21,944 nt of DNA from Chara braunii (GCA_003427395.1 BFEA01000660.1:439705-461648), one strand, 5' to 3'; counted from the first letter of the stretch, positions 7,713-16,774 are shown. The notes: generated by a model not told the origin, from the sequence alone. A program made the numbers and translations.

Positions 7713-9506
7713 ATGAAAAGTTGGAAAACAGCGAAGGATCTTTTCCCTTATGTCCATGCCTGGGCTGAAGGGGGCATCAGCATTGTGAGAACAACTTTAA
7801 TTAATTTTTCAAGAATGAGAGCAACAAGCCGCAACTGGGAAGAGAAAAAACTTCAGAAAGCAATTACGGAAGCAGAATCCAAAATGGGAGGTGACCCTTT
7901 CTCAGAGTACTACTGGTCTGAAAAAAGACGGCTGGCTATTTTGGAACTGGAAAGATTAAAAATAGCAAAACAGGTAGAGTGGTTGGATTGGCTGAGGATG
8001 CGAGGGATAGTAGGGTATGATCGTATGACCAAACTCTCCTTTCGCTCTATTGTCCTCAGACACTCCAAAATACTTATTAGGGAATTATCTCATCCATTTA
8101 ATAATAATCCGAATACCTCTTGGAACTTATCTACTATGTGTTCCTACGCATTTGATTATTTTAGTGATATTGTTTCGACAAGGAGGCCCTTTGACTCACC
8201 AGAACTTGATTTATCTAACTATTGTACTTTCTGGAATAGATCAATGGCAAGGCTTGCTCCAGGGATGAAACAAGCCCTGGAAGAACCTTTTACTGAAGGA
8301 GAAATAGCCAAAGCTGGAAGACAAATGGCCAAAGGGAAATGCCCTGGCCTTGATGGTCTCCCAGTGGAGCTGTATGTGGAATGTTGGGAATCATTTGGTC
8401 CCTTACTTTGCGAAACTTACAACGAAGTGAGGGTAGTGGGCAGTCTCCCTAAAAACTTTTCAAAAGGGGTTATTTCTTTAATTTACAAGAAAGGAAGTAA
8501 AGCCGAAGTTCGCAACTATAGACCAATTTCGGTGCTTAATGTGGTTTACAAAATTCTTACCAAGGCCATGGCTATACGGTTGGCAGAATTTCTTTTGGAA
8601 ATAGTCGGCCCAGAACAAGGGGCTTTTGTGAAAGGTCGCAACATCTTTGACAATATATTGGCAGCAATCCAAGCTATTGAAATAATTGCTGTTGAGAAAA
8701 GAAATGTCGCGGTCCTCCTCCTTGATATGGAGAAGGCCTACGACAAGGTGGGTTGGTCTTTCATGTTTACAACATTAAAAGTAATGAACTTTGGTCAGAT
8801 ATTCCAGACGTATGTCAAAGCCTTGTATGTTGGAGCATCATCAGTAGTTTCAGTGAATGGAAGACTATTGAGAGACTTCTGCCTTTCTCGCTCTCTACGC
8901 CAGGGATGTCCTCTGGCTCTGCTCTTATTCGTTCTACAACTGGAGATTCTCTTAGACAATATCAGACATAATCCGGATATCAAAGGACTTGAGCTTGCTA
9001 GATCGATATCTTGGAAGGGGGGCGCTATTGCCGATGATCTTACGATCGCGCGTGAGAACTCGGTATATTCCTTCACTCATCTTAGGCAAGTCTTGGACGA
9101 GTACTGTCTCCTGTCGGAAGCTTCTATAAACTGGGATAAATCATCCTTTCTACTGCCTACCCCGTACAATATATGTGTAGATTGGGGTCTGGTGGAGGTC
9201 AAGTTTGAAGAATCAGAACGACTTTTAGGTATTATAGTATCCCTAGCTAACTGCGCATCAAAACATGATAGAATATTACAAGAAAAAGTTTGTGCAAGGA
9301 TTAATGGGTGGATCATGAACCATAAGTTATCAATCTTCGGAAGGGCTTTGGTCATCTTCTCTGCAGCCTTTTCCATTTTATGGTTTCCACTGGCTGTCCA
9401 CACCCTGGGGGACAAAGCATACGCAACAATAAAGCAGGCGTCCGCAAGATACTTGTGGAAGCCTTCGGCAATGGAACAGCAGGGATACATAGTCAAGGCC
9501 GCATGA
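7713..9506 (+). pseudogene. LINE ORF2, reverse transcriptase part
   Basis: The longest open stretch in the window (597 codons), in the same frame as the end of the endonuclease part. Residues 1-180 are the linker. The RT core shows KCPGLDGLP, LIYKKGS, NYRPISVLNVVYKI, then motif A LLLDMEKAYDKVGW with the catalytic Asp encoded at 8724-8726, SLRQGCPLALLLF (motif B), and motif C as IADD with the catalytic Asp pair at 9033-9038 (residues 441-442; F/Y-ADD is usual, so Ile is a small deviation). It ends at TGA (9504-9506) where plant L1 proteins normally have Trp, so TGG to TGA is the likely change and the frame continues beyond. The internal ATG is only the first Met after the previous stop, not a real start. 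Confidence 0.95.
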
Positions 9507-11110
9507 AATTTGATCTGTCTCCCCAGAACAAAAGGGGTGTTGGGGTTGCTGGACCCAAAGGATCAGAATCTTGCTCTTCTGTGTAAATGGATGGTTAAGG
9601 CCTTCTTTGATACAGATCAGAAACAGTGGAAGCGGCTGGGTGAATACATTTTGGAGAAGGAGTTTGAAATTTCAGACCAAGTTAACATCTGGCAATGCCT
9701 GGCTCTGTCTAACTTGGCTGCCAGAAAGGTTAAATCCAGAGGCTGGAAGGGGATTTTATCCACCTTGAATAAGATGAGACCGGCACCCTTGTATGCCCCG
9801 GCTAGAAAACTAGAAGTTCTGAAACAAGGGTTATTCGACAACACACTTATCAAGCTACCTACTGGGTCCTCAATTTCTACAGGTTCAAGGCCAGGGGATT
9901 TTGGTAAATCTTGGCTAATCAAGGGAATATTCTTGATCGAACATATTTGGGATGCACAAACCCAAGACTGGATTTCACCGACTAAACTCAGACTGAGATT
10001 GCCAAGGCTTCACAAAGTCGAGGACAATTATAATCTGCTCCTAAAGACTATCCCGCCACATTGGAAATCTATTATTTTAGATGTCTCAGAATATAGACTG
10101 GGGACATGGTTTAAGCATCCATCAGACACCCATAGGGTGGTTAGAATCCTAGGACCGAACGTAGCTAAAGGACTGAAAGCGGAACAGTGGGTGATTGGAA
10201 GACAAGTTCAACTAGGCTGGTCCCTCTCTAAAGAAGAAGAAATCACTCTGAGTACCTCTGTGGATTTGGAGGAGGTCAGGGTGGTGGGTTATTCCTCATC
10301 ACCAAAAAAACAGACTGTTTTACTGATAAGTTCAGCCCGAGACTTTGTCATAGACGCAATGTTGTATGGATGGTAGGAAGGTAGAGACATATGTCATCCC
10401 CTTGTTACATATTCTTCCAAATTGGCTCCTCCTTCCTTAGGTTAAAAAGGACCCCACCACTGGAGGTGGCGCACCGCAGATTTAAAATAACATATGAAGA
10501 ACAACAAACATTGCCAGATTTATGACTTTTATGGAGGTTATTAAAGAATATCCCTTCTCAACGACCGACAAGTTTGATGTGGATGCATTCGCTAGGTCTT
10601 ATTCCTTCCGCCTTATGGTTGAGGATTAGGGGAGTGGACTTGGATACTGCTTGTAAACGATGCTTAGCTACAGAGGAGTCAGATATTCACATCTGGCTAA
10701 CATGTCCACACTCAGAAGAAATCTGGAATTGGTGGAGACTTCAATGGGAGGACACAGTCGGGGATGGTTGGAAATGGACTGATGATTGGATACTTTCTGC
10801 TTCCTTACCACATAGAAAACAGTGGAAGGATGACTGGGGCTACGGGGCTCTGGTGTGTCGAGGAATAGTGATGGAAGTGATTTGGAAAGCAAGGAATACT
10901 GTTGTCTTCAGGAATCAGAATATTCATTTTCATCAACAGAGGAACATGGTGAAACAGTCTTTGAGACTGATGATATTTTCAGACTGGCGAAGAAGCCTGA
11001 GAAGAGGAGGCAGAGGGATAGAATGGTTTCGGAGAAAATGGACAAAGGAAAATTTTCTGGCCTCAGTAAAAGAAGGGGGGGAAGTGGAGATAGCTAGGTG
11101 GTTGATATAA
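9507..11110 (+). pseudogene. LINE ORF2, C-terminal region with CCHC zinc motif
   Basis: The RT frame continues after the TGA to a TAG at 10374-10376. A frameshift near 10430 then leads into the frame that runs, with one TGA at 10523-10525 (probably an old Trp codon), to the TAA at 11108-11110. The last open part (from 10574) contains C27-x2-C30-x8-H39-x4-C44 followed by Trp-rich sequence, the pattern of the zinc-binding (zf-RVT) region at the end of plant LINE proteins, thought to help RNA binding. The full chain from 6883 is about 1,400 codons, the expected size for a plant L1 ORF2. Confidence 0.88.
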
Positions 11111-11639
11111 AAGAGACAACACACTCAGTGAGACGTTATCATCAGATCAAGACCAGATGGGGGCCAAGAACAGGTGTTGTTCCTACCGGAAGGGGATTAT
11201 TGTTCGTTTTAGAGCCAATAGGCTCGTTGATCTTCAGGCTCTTAAACAGATCGTTTGTAGATCTGTATCGTGCCTGAATTTGGTAAGATAAATCAGAGCT
11301 TACTTGTTTCCTTGAAGGCATGACAGTTTGTTGAGAGGTTTTCTGGTCAAGAAAGATGAAGTTGTGAGCTAGCAGGTACATGGTTGGTTAACCATGCTTT
11401 TGATTTGTGCTTAAGGATTCTTTTTTGGAAAGTTTTTTTAGTCTTAAATGGGACGTTGGACCCGGTTTCCAGCAGATTCTTCAAGTTGGTTGATTAGTGC
11501 TGGTTTAAAACCATTGAATTGAGATTTTAAGCGAAACTGGCTGAGGATGCCAAGATAACTCCGGGTTGAATTGTGAGGTCCCCGGCCTCGTTCCATTATA
11601 TTTTGCAATATATTGTACAACTTTCAAAAAAAAAAAAAA
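11111..11639 (+). other. LINE 3' UTR with stem-loop and poly(A) tail
   Basis: The untranslated tail of the LINE. GTTGGA (11455-11460) pairs with TCCAGC (11468-11473) around CCCGGTT. The same 26-base neighbourhood, with one difference, occurs at 21812-21837. The tail is A14 at 11626-11639. In other LINE families a 3' stem-loop is bound by the element's own RT; that role here is inference. Confidence 0.7.
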
Positions 11640-11669
11640 GGGCGATCATCCTGGCAAGAGCTAAGTTTA

Positions 11670-11800
11670 CTCGTTTTTTTGTCTTTTTGTTTTTTTTCTA
11701 GATTTTCCTTAAATATTTCTTCGTTTAGATTTTTTCCTTTTATGATTTTCTTTAGTTCTCTTTAGATTCTTTTTCTTTCTTTTTCTTTTTTTGATTCATG
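11670..11800 (+). repeat. T-rich polypyrimidine tract
   Basis: About 130 bases dominated by T with TTCTTT and TTTAGATT words. There is no coding sequence next to it, so the CTAG and TTTAG words are not supported as splice acceptors. Confidence 0.7.
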
Positions 11801-11813
11801 AATTTAGTAATGT

Positions 11814-11837
11814 GCCCGTTCGTTTTGACGAACGGGC
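11814..11837. repeat. Perfect 10-bp hairpin, first of three related copies
   Basis: GCCCGTTCGT (11814-11823) pairs with ACGAACGGGC (11828-11837) around TTTG. It is followed by TGCCCCCTT. Related hairpins lie at 12217-12239 and 12354-12370. Confidence 0.8.
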
Positions 11838-12074
11838 TGCCCCCTTGGTGTTGGGAGAGCATAATCGAATGGATCTGCCGCAGGAACGCGGCTACGTCTA
11901 GGCGCAGGTAAGGTCCCTCTGCATACGCCTTCTGGGTGGTTTCCTGGCTGCGAGGGACGGCAAGTCGCTTCTGGAGGTCGATCGAATATTTTCGCGGCGC
12001 CGTTCGACACCCCCTCTCGGGAGTTTTTTTGCGACAGTTCGCTTATCGTTGGAAGCGGCCGTCGCTATCGGGGC

Positions 12075-12077
<3 letters not shown>
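11838..12077. other. Unassigned GC-rich sequence
   Basis: No gene recognised on either strand. It lies between the hairpin at 11814 and the GA microsatellite. Confidence 0.4.

Positions 12078-12149
<72 letters not shown>
12078..12149 (+). repeat. (GA)n microsatellite
   Basis: Thirty-six consecutive GA units. The Arg/Glu and Ser/Leu peptide runs in the frames across it are artefacts. Confidence 0.98.
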
Positions 12150-12154
<5 letters not shown>

Positions 12155-12187
12155 GAGAAGGAGGAGATTCCTACCTGGCGGCAAGTG

Positions 12188-12370
12188 CCCCTTTCGTCAA
12201 AAGGGGAAAGATCTGCGCCCATTTGCTTGAAAAACGGGCTGCAGATCGTCGCCTGTACCTGGCGACAATTGTGTCTGAGTACGGGCGCGTTGAACAAGGG
12301 GGGGGTAGAAGTCCTTGTTGAACCTGACTCTTGTTTGACTCTGTGAGGGGCGGCCGTTCATTTTGAACGG
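12188..12370. repeat. Cluster of four inverted repeats
   Basis: CCCCTTT/AAAGGGG (12188-12206); GATCTGC (12210-12216)/GCAGATC (12241-12247) enclosing GCCC/GGGC (12217-12239); GTTGAACAAGG (12289-12299)/CCTTGTTGAAC (12313-12323, one mismatch); CCGTTCA/TGAACGG (12354-12370, loop TTT). The second and fourth resemble the hairpin at 11814. Confidence 0.7.
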
Positions 12371-12408
12371 TGGGTTGCCCCCTACACAGAAAAACGGGGA
12401 GGGTAGGT

Positions 12409-12460
12409 AAGAAAAAAAAAGAAAGAAGAAAAAAAAAAAGAAAAAAGGAAAGAAAAAAAG
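12409..12460 (+). repeat. A-rich polypurine tract
   Basis: About 50 bases of A runs broken only by G. It looks like a decayed retroposon tail or simple sequence; no element body was recognised just upstream. Confidence 0.75.
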
Positions 12461-12464
12461 TAAC

Positions 12465-12504
12465 GGCCGCGAATGTGGCCGCGGCCGTGAATGTGGCCGC
12501 GGCC
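12465..12504. repeat. 18-bp GC palindrome repeat
   Basis: GGCCGCGGCC occurs at 12477-12486 and 12495-12504, separated by GTGAATGT, with a partial unit (GGCCGC) at 12465. Each decamer is a perfect palindrome and contains the SacII core CCGCGG. Confidence 0.85.
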
Positions 12505-12519
12505 GTGGAACAGGTACAA

Positions 12520-12539
12520 CCCCTAGAAGCTTCTAGGGG
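12520..12539. repeat. Perfect 20-bp palindrome
   Basis: CCCCTAGAAGCTTCTAGGGG has no spacer. It is one of a chain of inverted repeats that continues to the TATA box at 12774. Confidence 0.9.
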
Positions 12540-12578
12540 CTGATAAAACTGCACCCGTTCAGTTGGGCATGCATTCCT

Positions 12579-12743
12579 AAAATGGCTTGGTACTGCCATT
12601 TTGGACTGCGTCTGGCCGTGGATGGCGGACAGGTGCATTACTAAAGCCAGGGACTTGATGTTCCTAGTGGAACACCAAGATTCCCAGCCCTCGATCGAAG
12701 TTTAGATCGAGGGCTAGGCTCAACCCCATTTTTTGGCTGAGCC
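12579..12743. repeat. Three consecutive perfect hairpins
   Basis: AAAATGGC (12579-12586)/GCCATTTT (12595-12602), loop 8. AGCCCTCGATC (12686-12696)/GATCGAGGGCT (12705-12715), 11 bp, loop 8. GGCTCA (12717-12722)/TGAGCC (12738-12743), loop 15. Confidence 0.8.
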
Positions 12744-12763
12744 TCAAGTGGCTGTCCACCACT

Positions 12764-12790
12764 CCAGCCCAGCTATAAAAGCAGGGCTGG
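12764..12790 (+). promoter_or_regulatory. TATA-like box inside a perfect inverted repeat
   Basis: TATAAAA (12774-12780) lies between CCAGCCC (12764-12770) and GGGCTGG (12784-12790). As at 5307-5334, TATA begins four bases after the left arm. No coding sequence follows; a GC-rich tandem repeat begins about 180 bases downstream. Core promoter of a non-coding or lost transcription unit is inference. Confidence 0.35.
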
Positions 12791-12965
12791 CCAGCAGCAT
12801 CCTCATTCAGTTGAGGTGCTGCCCACATTCTGATTGAATGCGGAGTGGAGAGCATCGTCATGCTGCCAGAGTGCTGAGGGCCAGCGAGCAAGAGGCGGAG
12901 TGGAGTGGAGATCTGCAGTGAGGGAGGAAAGGAGAGACTGCCATAGCCATCGGGCTGCATGGTGG

Positions 12966-13320
12966 CAGCAGGAGATGTTGCTGTTCGCAGCAGGTTCTCG
13001 GCAAGCGGTGCAGGGGAAACTCTGCCCGTTTTGCACGGCGGCGGTAGTCATCGACGAGTGGTACAGGGGAGACTCTGGCCGTGTTGCGCTGCGTCGACAA
13101 CCATTTGTCGTGAGGCGCAGGGGAGGCGCTGCCCGGTTGGTGCGGCAGCGTTAGTTAGGTTTTTTTTGACAGCGCGAGGGGGGTGTTGTCCGCTTGGCGA
13201 GGCAGCGACAGTGCTTTTTTGGGGGTGATGCGGAAGCGCTGCCGAAAATGTTTGGCGGCAGCAACATTTTTGACGGCGGCGCAAAAGCGCTGTCGGATTT
13301 TTTGGAGGCACGGGTACGAC
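12966..13320. repeat. Degenerate GC-rich tandem repeat, about 53-bp period
   Basis: CAGGGGA-type words start at 13011, 13064 and 13118 with a variant at 13173, spacings 53, 54 and 55. Weaker units extend to about 12966 upstream and 13320 downstream. Units share a CTGCCCG-TTG-CGGC pattern. The high GC opens long frames on both strands (for example - strand 13155-13736), none with a domain. Confidence 0.65.
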
Positions 13321-13488
13321 GGTGCATCCGGTGGGACCATGCTGTGGAAAATCTGGTACGGCGGCGACGACACTCTGGCAGGAGGTGATGCCAATTTTTT
13401 TTTGGCACGGTGGCGTGGTATCGGTGTCGACAACGCGACAAGTGGTAGTCCCGCTTTTAATTTTTGATGTGCACGGTCATGGTGGACT
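13321..13488. other. Unassigned
   Basis: GC-rich continuation of the tandem-repeat region. No further repeat unit or gene is visible. Confidence 0.4.
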
Positions 13489-13577
13489 ATTCTTTCATGA
13501 TCCGGTGGTAGTATGGACACTGGTGCACATTTGGAATTGTGCGACAGTGGTGTGTGGACCGGTACCATGAAAAGAAT
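13489..13577. repeat. 89-base nested foldback, small-RNA-precursor-like
   Basis: ATTCTTTCATG (13489-13499) pairs with CATGAAAAGAAT (13566-13577) with one bulged A. Inside, CCGGT (13502-13506) pairs with ACCGG (13558-13562), CACTG (13518-13522) with CAGTG (13545-13549) and GCACA (13525-13529) with TGTGC (13538-13542), ending in an 8-base loop. About 26 pairs lie on one axis. It could be a miRNA-like precursor or a short foldback transposon; nothing decides between them. Confidence 0.55.
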
Positions 13578-14902
13578 GCGGAATGAGTGCCCGCGACAGT
13601 GACTATTGGGGCTCGTGGCACATGCGTTTTTCACCGTGGTCATCTTTATTTTTTTTTGCGGCGCGCAATGCAAGTGGTTTTCAGGTTCGGACCATCTGGT
13701 ATTGCGGGCGATAGTATGGGATTGCATTGGGACCATCTGGGACCGTTTCGGGACTAGGTGGGACTAGTTGTTGTAAGCGGGACTGACATGCTCATGTGGT
13801 TATTGTGGGCGGACAGGATGTTAGGGCAGCCTGGAACATTAAGACCACGTGAAACTCATTTGTGGGAACACCCTTCTGGAGGGCTATCTCGCTTGAGTTT
13901 GTGTGGTCTAGCCTCTGCTCACTTGAGCACTTGGTGGCGGACACGGACCGTCATTCAGGAGAAAGGTCACAACTTATGAGTTGTGTGCCGAATGTTTTTT
14001 TACGGCAGTCATTTTCTTTTAATTGGAATATTACCCGACTTTCTTGAGTGGGTTGGACCAAACTTCACTCAAGGTCAGTTGAATGACTCATATTTCCGTT
14101 CACACCTGCGTGAACCCACACTTTGTTTGACCTTGTCATTTTGAATGTTCAAATGAAAAGGCAGAAGAAAGTTGTGTGAGTCATGCATGTGAATGGAGTG
14201 GTCTGACTCGGGTATGGGGTCGTACTGTTTTCCTTTGAACTTGTTTTCTTTGCATGTTGTGCAGGTAGGTAGAAGGATGCTTGCCATGGAGATTGACTGT
14301 GCCTGTTGGAGAAAAGGAAAAGGATTGTTCCCTTTCAATCTTTCACCTGCCTGCATGATAAAATACTTGAATTTGAAATGAATAATCTCAATGGGTACCG
14401 TGAAAGCAGTCTATCACAAATGATTTTATCTATTTGTACCTGTCAAAATGATTCTCATTCTCTATCTCATTCAGTTTCTTTACGTCTAAATTACCGAGAA
14501 CCGAGAAGGAATGAGAGAAATTGAAAACTACTTGCGGTGAACGCATTCCCTTCTCTAGGAAGCATCCAAGGCGGGGGCTCGTATGCTTTCGGAGCCGATC
14601 CTGTTATCGACTTGGAGTGGAGCCGACTCGTCGGGGGTGGTACTTGCCGACTCGGTGGTGACGGCCCAACCTCTGAGATCTGAGGCTTCGGGCTCAGGCG
14701 AGGGGAAGGAGTATCCACAGACCACTTCCTAGAGGGAGAGGCATGCAACACTTCAAGCCATGTACCTGATCAATAATCGTCCGCGAAGCAACCTGTCATC
14801 CAGGAAGATTGAGAATGTATGGAGACAGGCGTATGCGTGTTTAATCATAGGTCGACGTTAGTTGGATTGAATGACTTTGGCAGATCATCTCATCAAGTCA
14901 AA
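13578..14902. other. Unassigned
   Basis: No gene recognised on either strand. GGACCATCTGG-type words at 13689 and 13730 match the word inside the arms of the foldback element at 991. GCCGACTCG recurs near 14611 and 14648 in a GC-rich stretch (14560-14720). A small imperfect palindrome around AGATCT lies near 14671-14686. Confidence 0.45.
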
Positions 14903-14924
14903 ATCCAATCTTGTGTGATTGGAT
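14903..14924. repeat. Perfect 8-bp hairpin abutting TATAAAG
   Basis: ATCCAATC (14903-14910) pairs with GATTGGAT (14917-14924) around TTGTGT. TATAAAG starts at the last base of the right arm (14924-14930), and another TATAAAG lies near 14970. It could be the promoter of the downstream element or repeat; weakly supported. Confidence 0.45.
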
Positions 14925-14999
14925 ATAAAGTGTATTGATTTTATTTATTTATCTTGGGATCAGGGAATTATAAAGGGACTAGGATTATATTGTGGTTTC

Positions 15000-15480
15000 G
15001 CGTTTGGTTGAGACCGTCCTAGTCGACCAGCGTTCGTTCGTACCTAGGAGACCAGCGCCCCAGGAGACGGACAACGTTCGGGTCCACTTGGCGTTAACCA
15101 AACGTACCTATACTCCAGCGAGCGAGCAAACGCCCTCGGCTGACCTACCTCTGCAATTGCATGTAAAAGCTTTCGCACGTGAGTCAGTAGCTCGGTAGGG
15201 ATACGCCCTTGAGGGTGGTGACAGCCCCTTAGGGAAGGTAAGTTGTGCCCTGCGGAAACCTATCCTGTCGTAGGGGACCGTGGGAAGTACAGCTGGCGCA
15301 CCCGGCTAGAGCGGCGAAGGGACAATGCAACCGCATCCGTCTCGGCCGTTCGCGGGATTATTTATGCATCACCCTAAGCTTGCCTCTTGATTTGTTTTGT
15401 TCTAACTTCTGCGTGACATAGCCGGGAGGGCCCTCGTTCACGCGAGTGCCGATGCGCTCGACAACGCCATAGCTCCAACT
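15000..15480. repeat. Dispersed repeat, copy 2
   Basis: Counterpart of 4380-4800 in the same orientation, with an extra segment of about 60-70 bases near 15320-15395. It stands upstream of the Ty3 element, and if the primer-binding-like site at 16049 is real, it could form the first part of a long 5' LTR. No second LTR is available to test this, because the 3' end of the element is missing. Confidence 0.68.
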
Positions 15481-15532
15481 TCGTCTTCGATGTACCTGCA
15501 ACAAGGCGCCGCCTTCCTTTACAGGTTAGTAC

Positions 15533-15534
<2 letters not shown>

Positions 15535-15597
<63 letters not shown>
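15535..15597 (+). repeat. (GA)n microsatellite
   Basis: Thirty-one GA units plus a G, followed by a pyrimidine-rich stretch (TTCTTCTTTCTC). Confidence 0.97.
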
Positions 15598-15602
<5 letters not shown>

Positions 15603-16048
15603 CTTCTTTCTCTTCTAAGTCCACCATCTCTCCCTCACCCTCTCGCTACCTAACTTCTCAATATCTGCAGACTACGAGAGAGAGAGAAATTTGTAACTTT
15701 GGGACTTTACGACATTTGGATCCAGACTCCACATTGGGATTGAGACATTGGACGAGGGATTATTTGGGACCTCTACTGAAGACTTGGTGTTGACGACATT
15801 CCCATTTTCCCCTCTTTTTCATCTACCCCCCCTCTTCTTCGTTTGTGTATGAGTGGGGACTGACACATTCTTCCTGTGTGAGCACCAGGGCCCTTCACAC
15901 CATGGAATGATGATGATGTATGTTTGGTCTGCATTGCAACATTGATTGTTCGGATCATTGGTATATTAGCCCTCCGCTGCGCTATCTTGTACTCTGTGAG
16001 AAAGGTCGGTTCTTACTCTGGTCTGCACCTTTACAGTATGTGACAGTT
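15598..16048. other. Unassigned; possibly the end of the 5' LTR
   Basis: No coding sequence recognised. GACA just before the primer-binding-like site would suit an LTR end in CA. A short (GA) repeat lies near 15677. Confidence 0.4.
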
Positions 16049-16060
16049 TGGTACTGGAGC
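16049..16060 (+). promoter_or_regulatory. Primer-binding-site-like sequence
   Basis: TGGTACTGGAGC matches the common initiator-tRNA(Met) site TGGTATCAGAGC at 9 of 12 positions and follows GACAGTT. Position ahead of the leader and gag is right. The three-base mismatch block could be decay or use of another tRNA. Confidence 0.4.
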
Positions 16061-16067
16061 GGACCTC

Positions 16068-16114
16068 TCAATCAGAAGATCCACCCAATCAAGTAGCCAA
16101 CTTGCTTGATCTTC

Positions 16115-16121
<7 letters not shown>
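16068..16121 (+). repeat. 14-bp perfect inverted repeat just after the primer-binding-like site
   Basis: TCAATCAGAAGATC (16068-16081) pairs with GATCTTCTGATTGA (16108-16121). Inside, ATCAAG and CTTGAT can form an alternative smaller stem. In the RNA this would be a strong leader hairpin. Confidence 0.75.
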
Positions 16122-16155
<34 letters not shown>

Positions 16156-16182
16156 AATTGATTGATTGATTATTGATTGATT
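16116..16182 (+). repeat. (ATTG)n microsatellite
   Basis: Tetranucleotide repeat with two interruptions (ATTAATTG and ATTATTG). Its first bases overlap the right arm of the inverted repeat. Confidence 0.95.
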
Positions 16183-16639
16183 GTTTATTAGTAAATCAAG
16201 TAGGACTTCGTCAAATCTCTGCAAAAGTTTTTCTCTTTTTTGCAACTTCAGATATTAGCATTTTGTTTTCTGTTTTACTCTGGGCATAGTAGGTGAACTA
16301 GGGAGTTTGTCATATTCTCGGACTGGATATATTCTTCTCTGAAAGTGGAACCTCCAGTCTATTTCGAGCAATTTTTTTTTCTTTCAAGATCGCATTTTTT
16401 TCGAAAGCCGAAACTTTGCGGAACCTTGCCTAGATCTCGCTCATAGTACTCCTCTGAAATGCCTCACTCATAGCAGATCGATGAATATATAAAAAAAAAG
16501 GGGGAGGGTGATCCTCTTCTTTTATTTTATTTTTTTATTTTAGTCTGTTGATTAGGATCGGGAGGAAAGTATAGTTTGGTTGGTTACCTACCTGCGTTTT
16601 CCCTCCCGCCCAACCCTTTGCCTGCATTCCCGGTTTGGT
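16183..16639. other. Ty3 leader, no feature recognised
   Basis: AT-rich leader sequence with T8 and A9 runs (about 16372-16381 and 16491-16499) and no stable open frame. Confidence 0.45.
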
Positions 16640-16762
16640 AAGTGCCATGTCAGCACCAGTGCCACATCAGCAGTGCCATGTCAGCACAGTGCCACGTCAA
16701 TAGTGCTATATTTGTGCCACGTCAGCAGCAATGATACTTCATCAGCAGTGCCACGTCAGCAG
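16640..16762. repeat. TGCCACGTCA minisatellite upstream of gag
   Basis: Eight units spaced 10-17 bases. Exact TGCCACGTCA starts at 16690, 16715 and 16749; TGCCATGTCA at 16643 and 16674; TGCCACATCA at 16660; degraded units at 16705 and 16732. The reverse complement TGACGTGGCA has an ACGT core of the kind bound by plant bZIP factors. Binding is inference. Confidence 0.85.
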
Positions 16763-16774
16763 GACCCCGCCACC

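Larger units (their letters stand above)
6794..11639 (+). mobile_element. L1-type LINE retrotransposon, decayed
   Basis: One element in order: endonuclease (6883-7700), reverse transcriptase (7713-9506), C-terminal region with CCHC zinc motif (9507-11110), 3' UTR and an A14 tail (11626-11639). This layout, without RNase H, is that of the plant L1 clade. The 3' end is firm. The 5' end is a guess based on GGGCGATC at 6786-6793 recurring just after the tail at 11640-11647, a possible 8-bp target duplication. No ORF1 is seen, so the copy may be 5'-truncated. Confidence 0.85.

Noticed and set aside
11111-11639. Host gene or intron after the LINE
   Set aside because: The conserved stem-loop shared with 21812-21837 and the A14 tail mark it as LINE 3' UTR.
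12171-12638. - strand 155-codon frame with Phe- and Ser-rich runs
   Set aside because: Produced by the A-rich tract and GA microsatellite read in reverse.
13155-13736. - strand 193-codon frame, the longest non-element frame
   Set aside because: It covers the ~53-bp GC tandem repeat and a foldback. Several frames on both strands are open together, and no domain is visible.
14193-14524. Short + strand frames of 62-72 codons
   Set aside because: No domain, no conserved context and no support from neighbouring exons.
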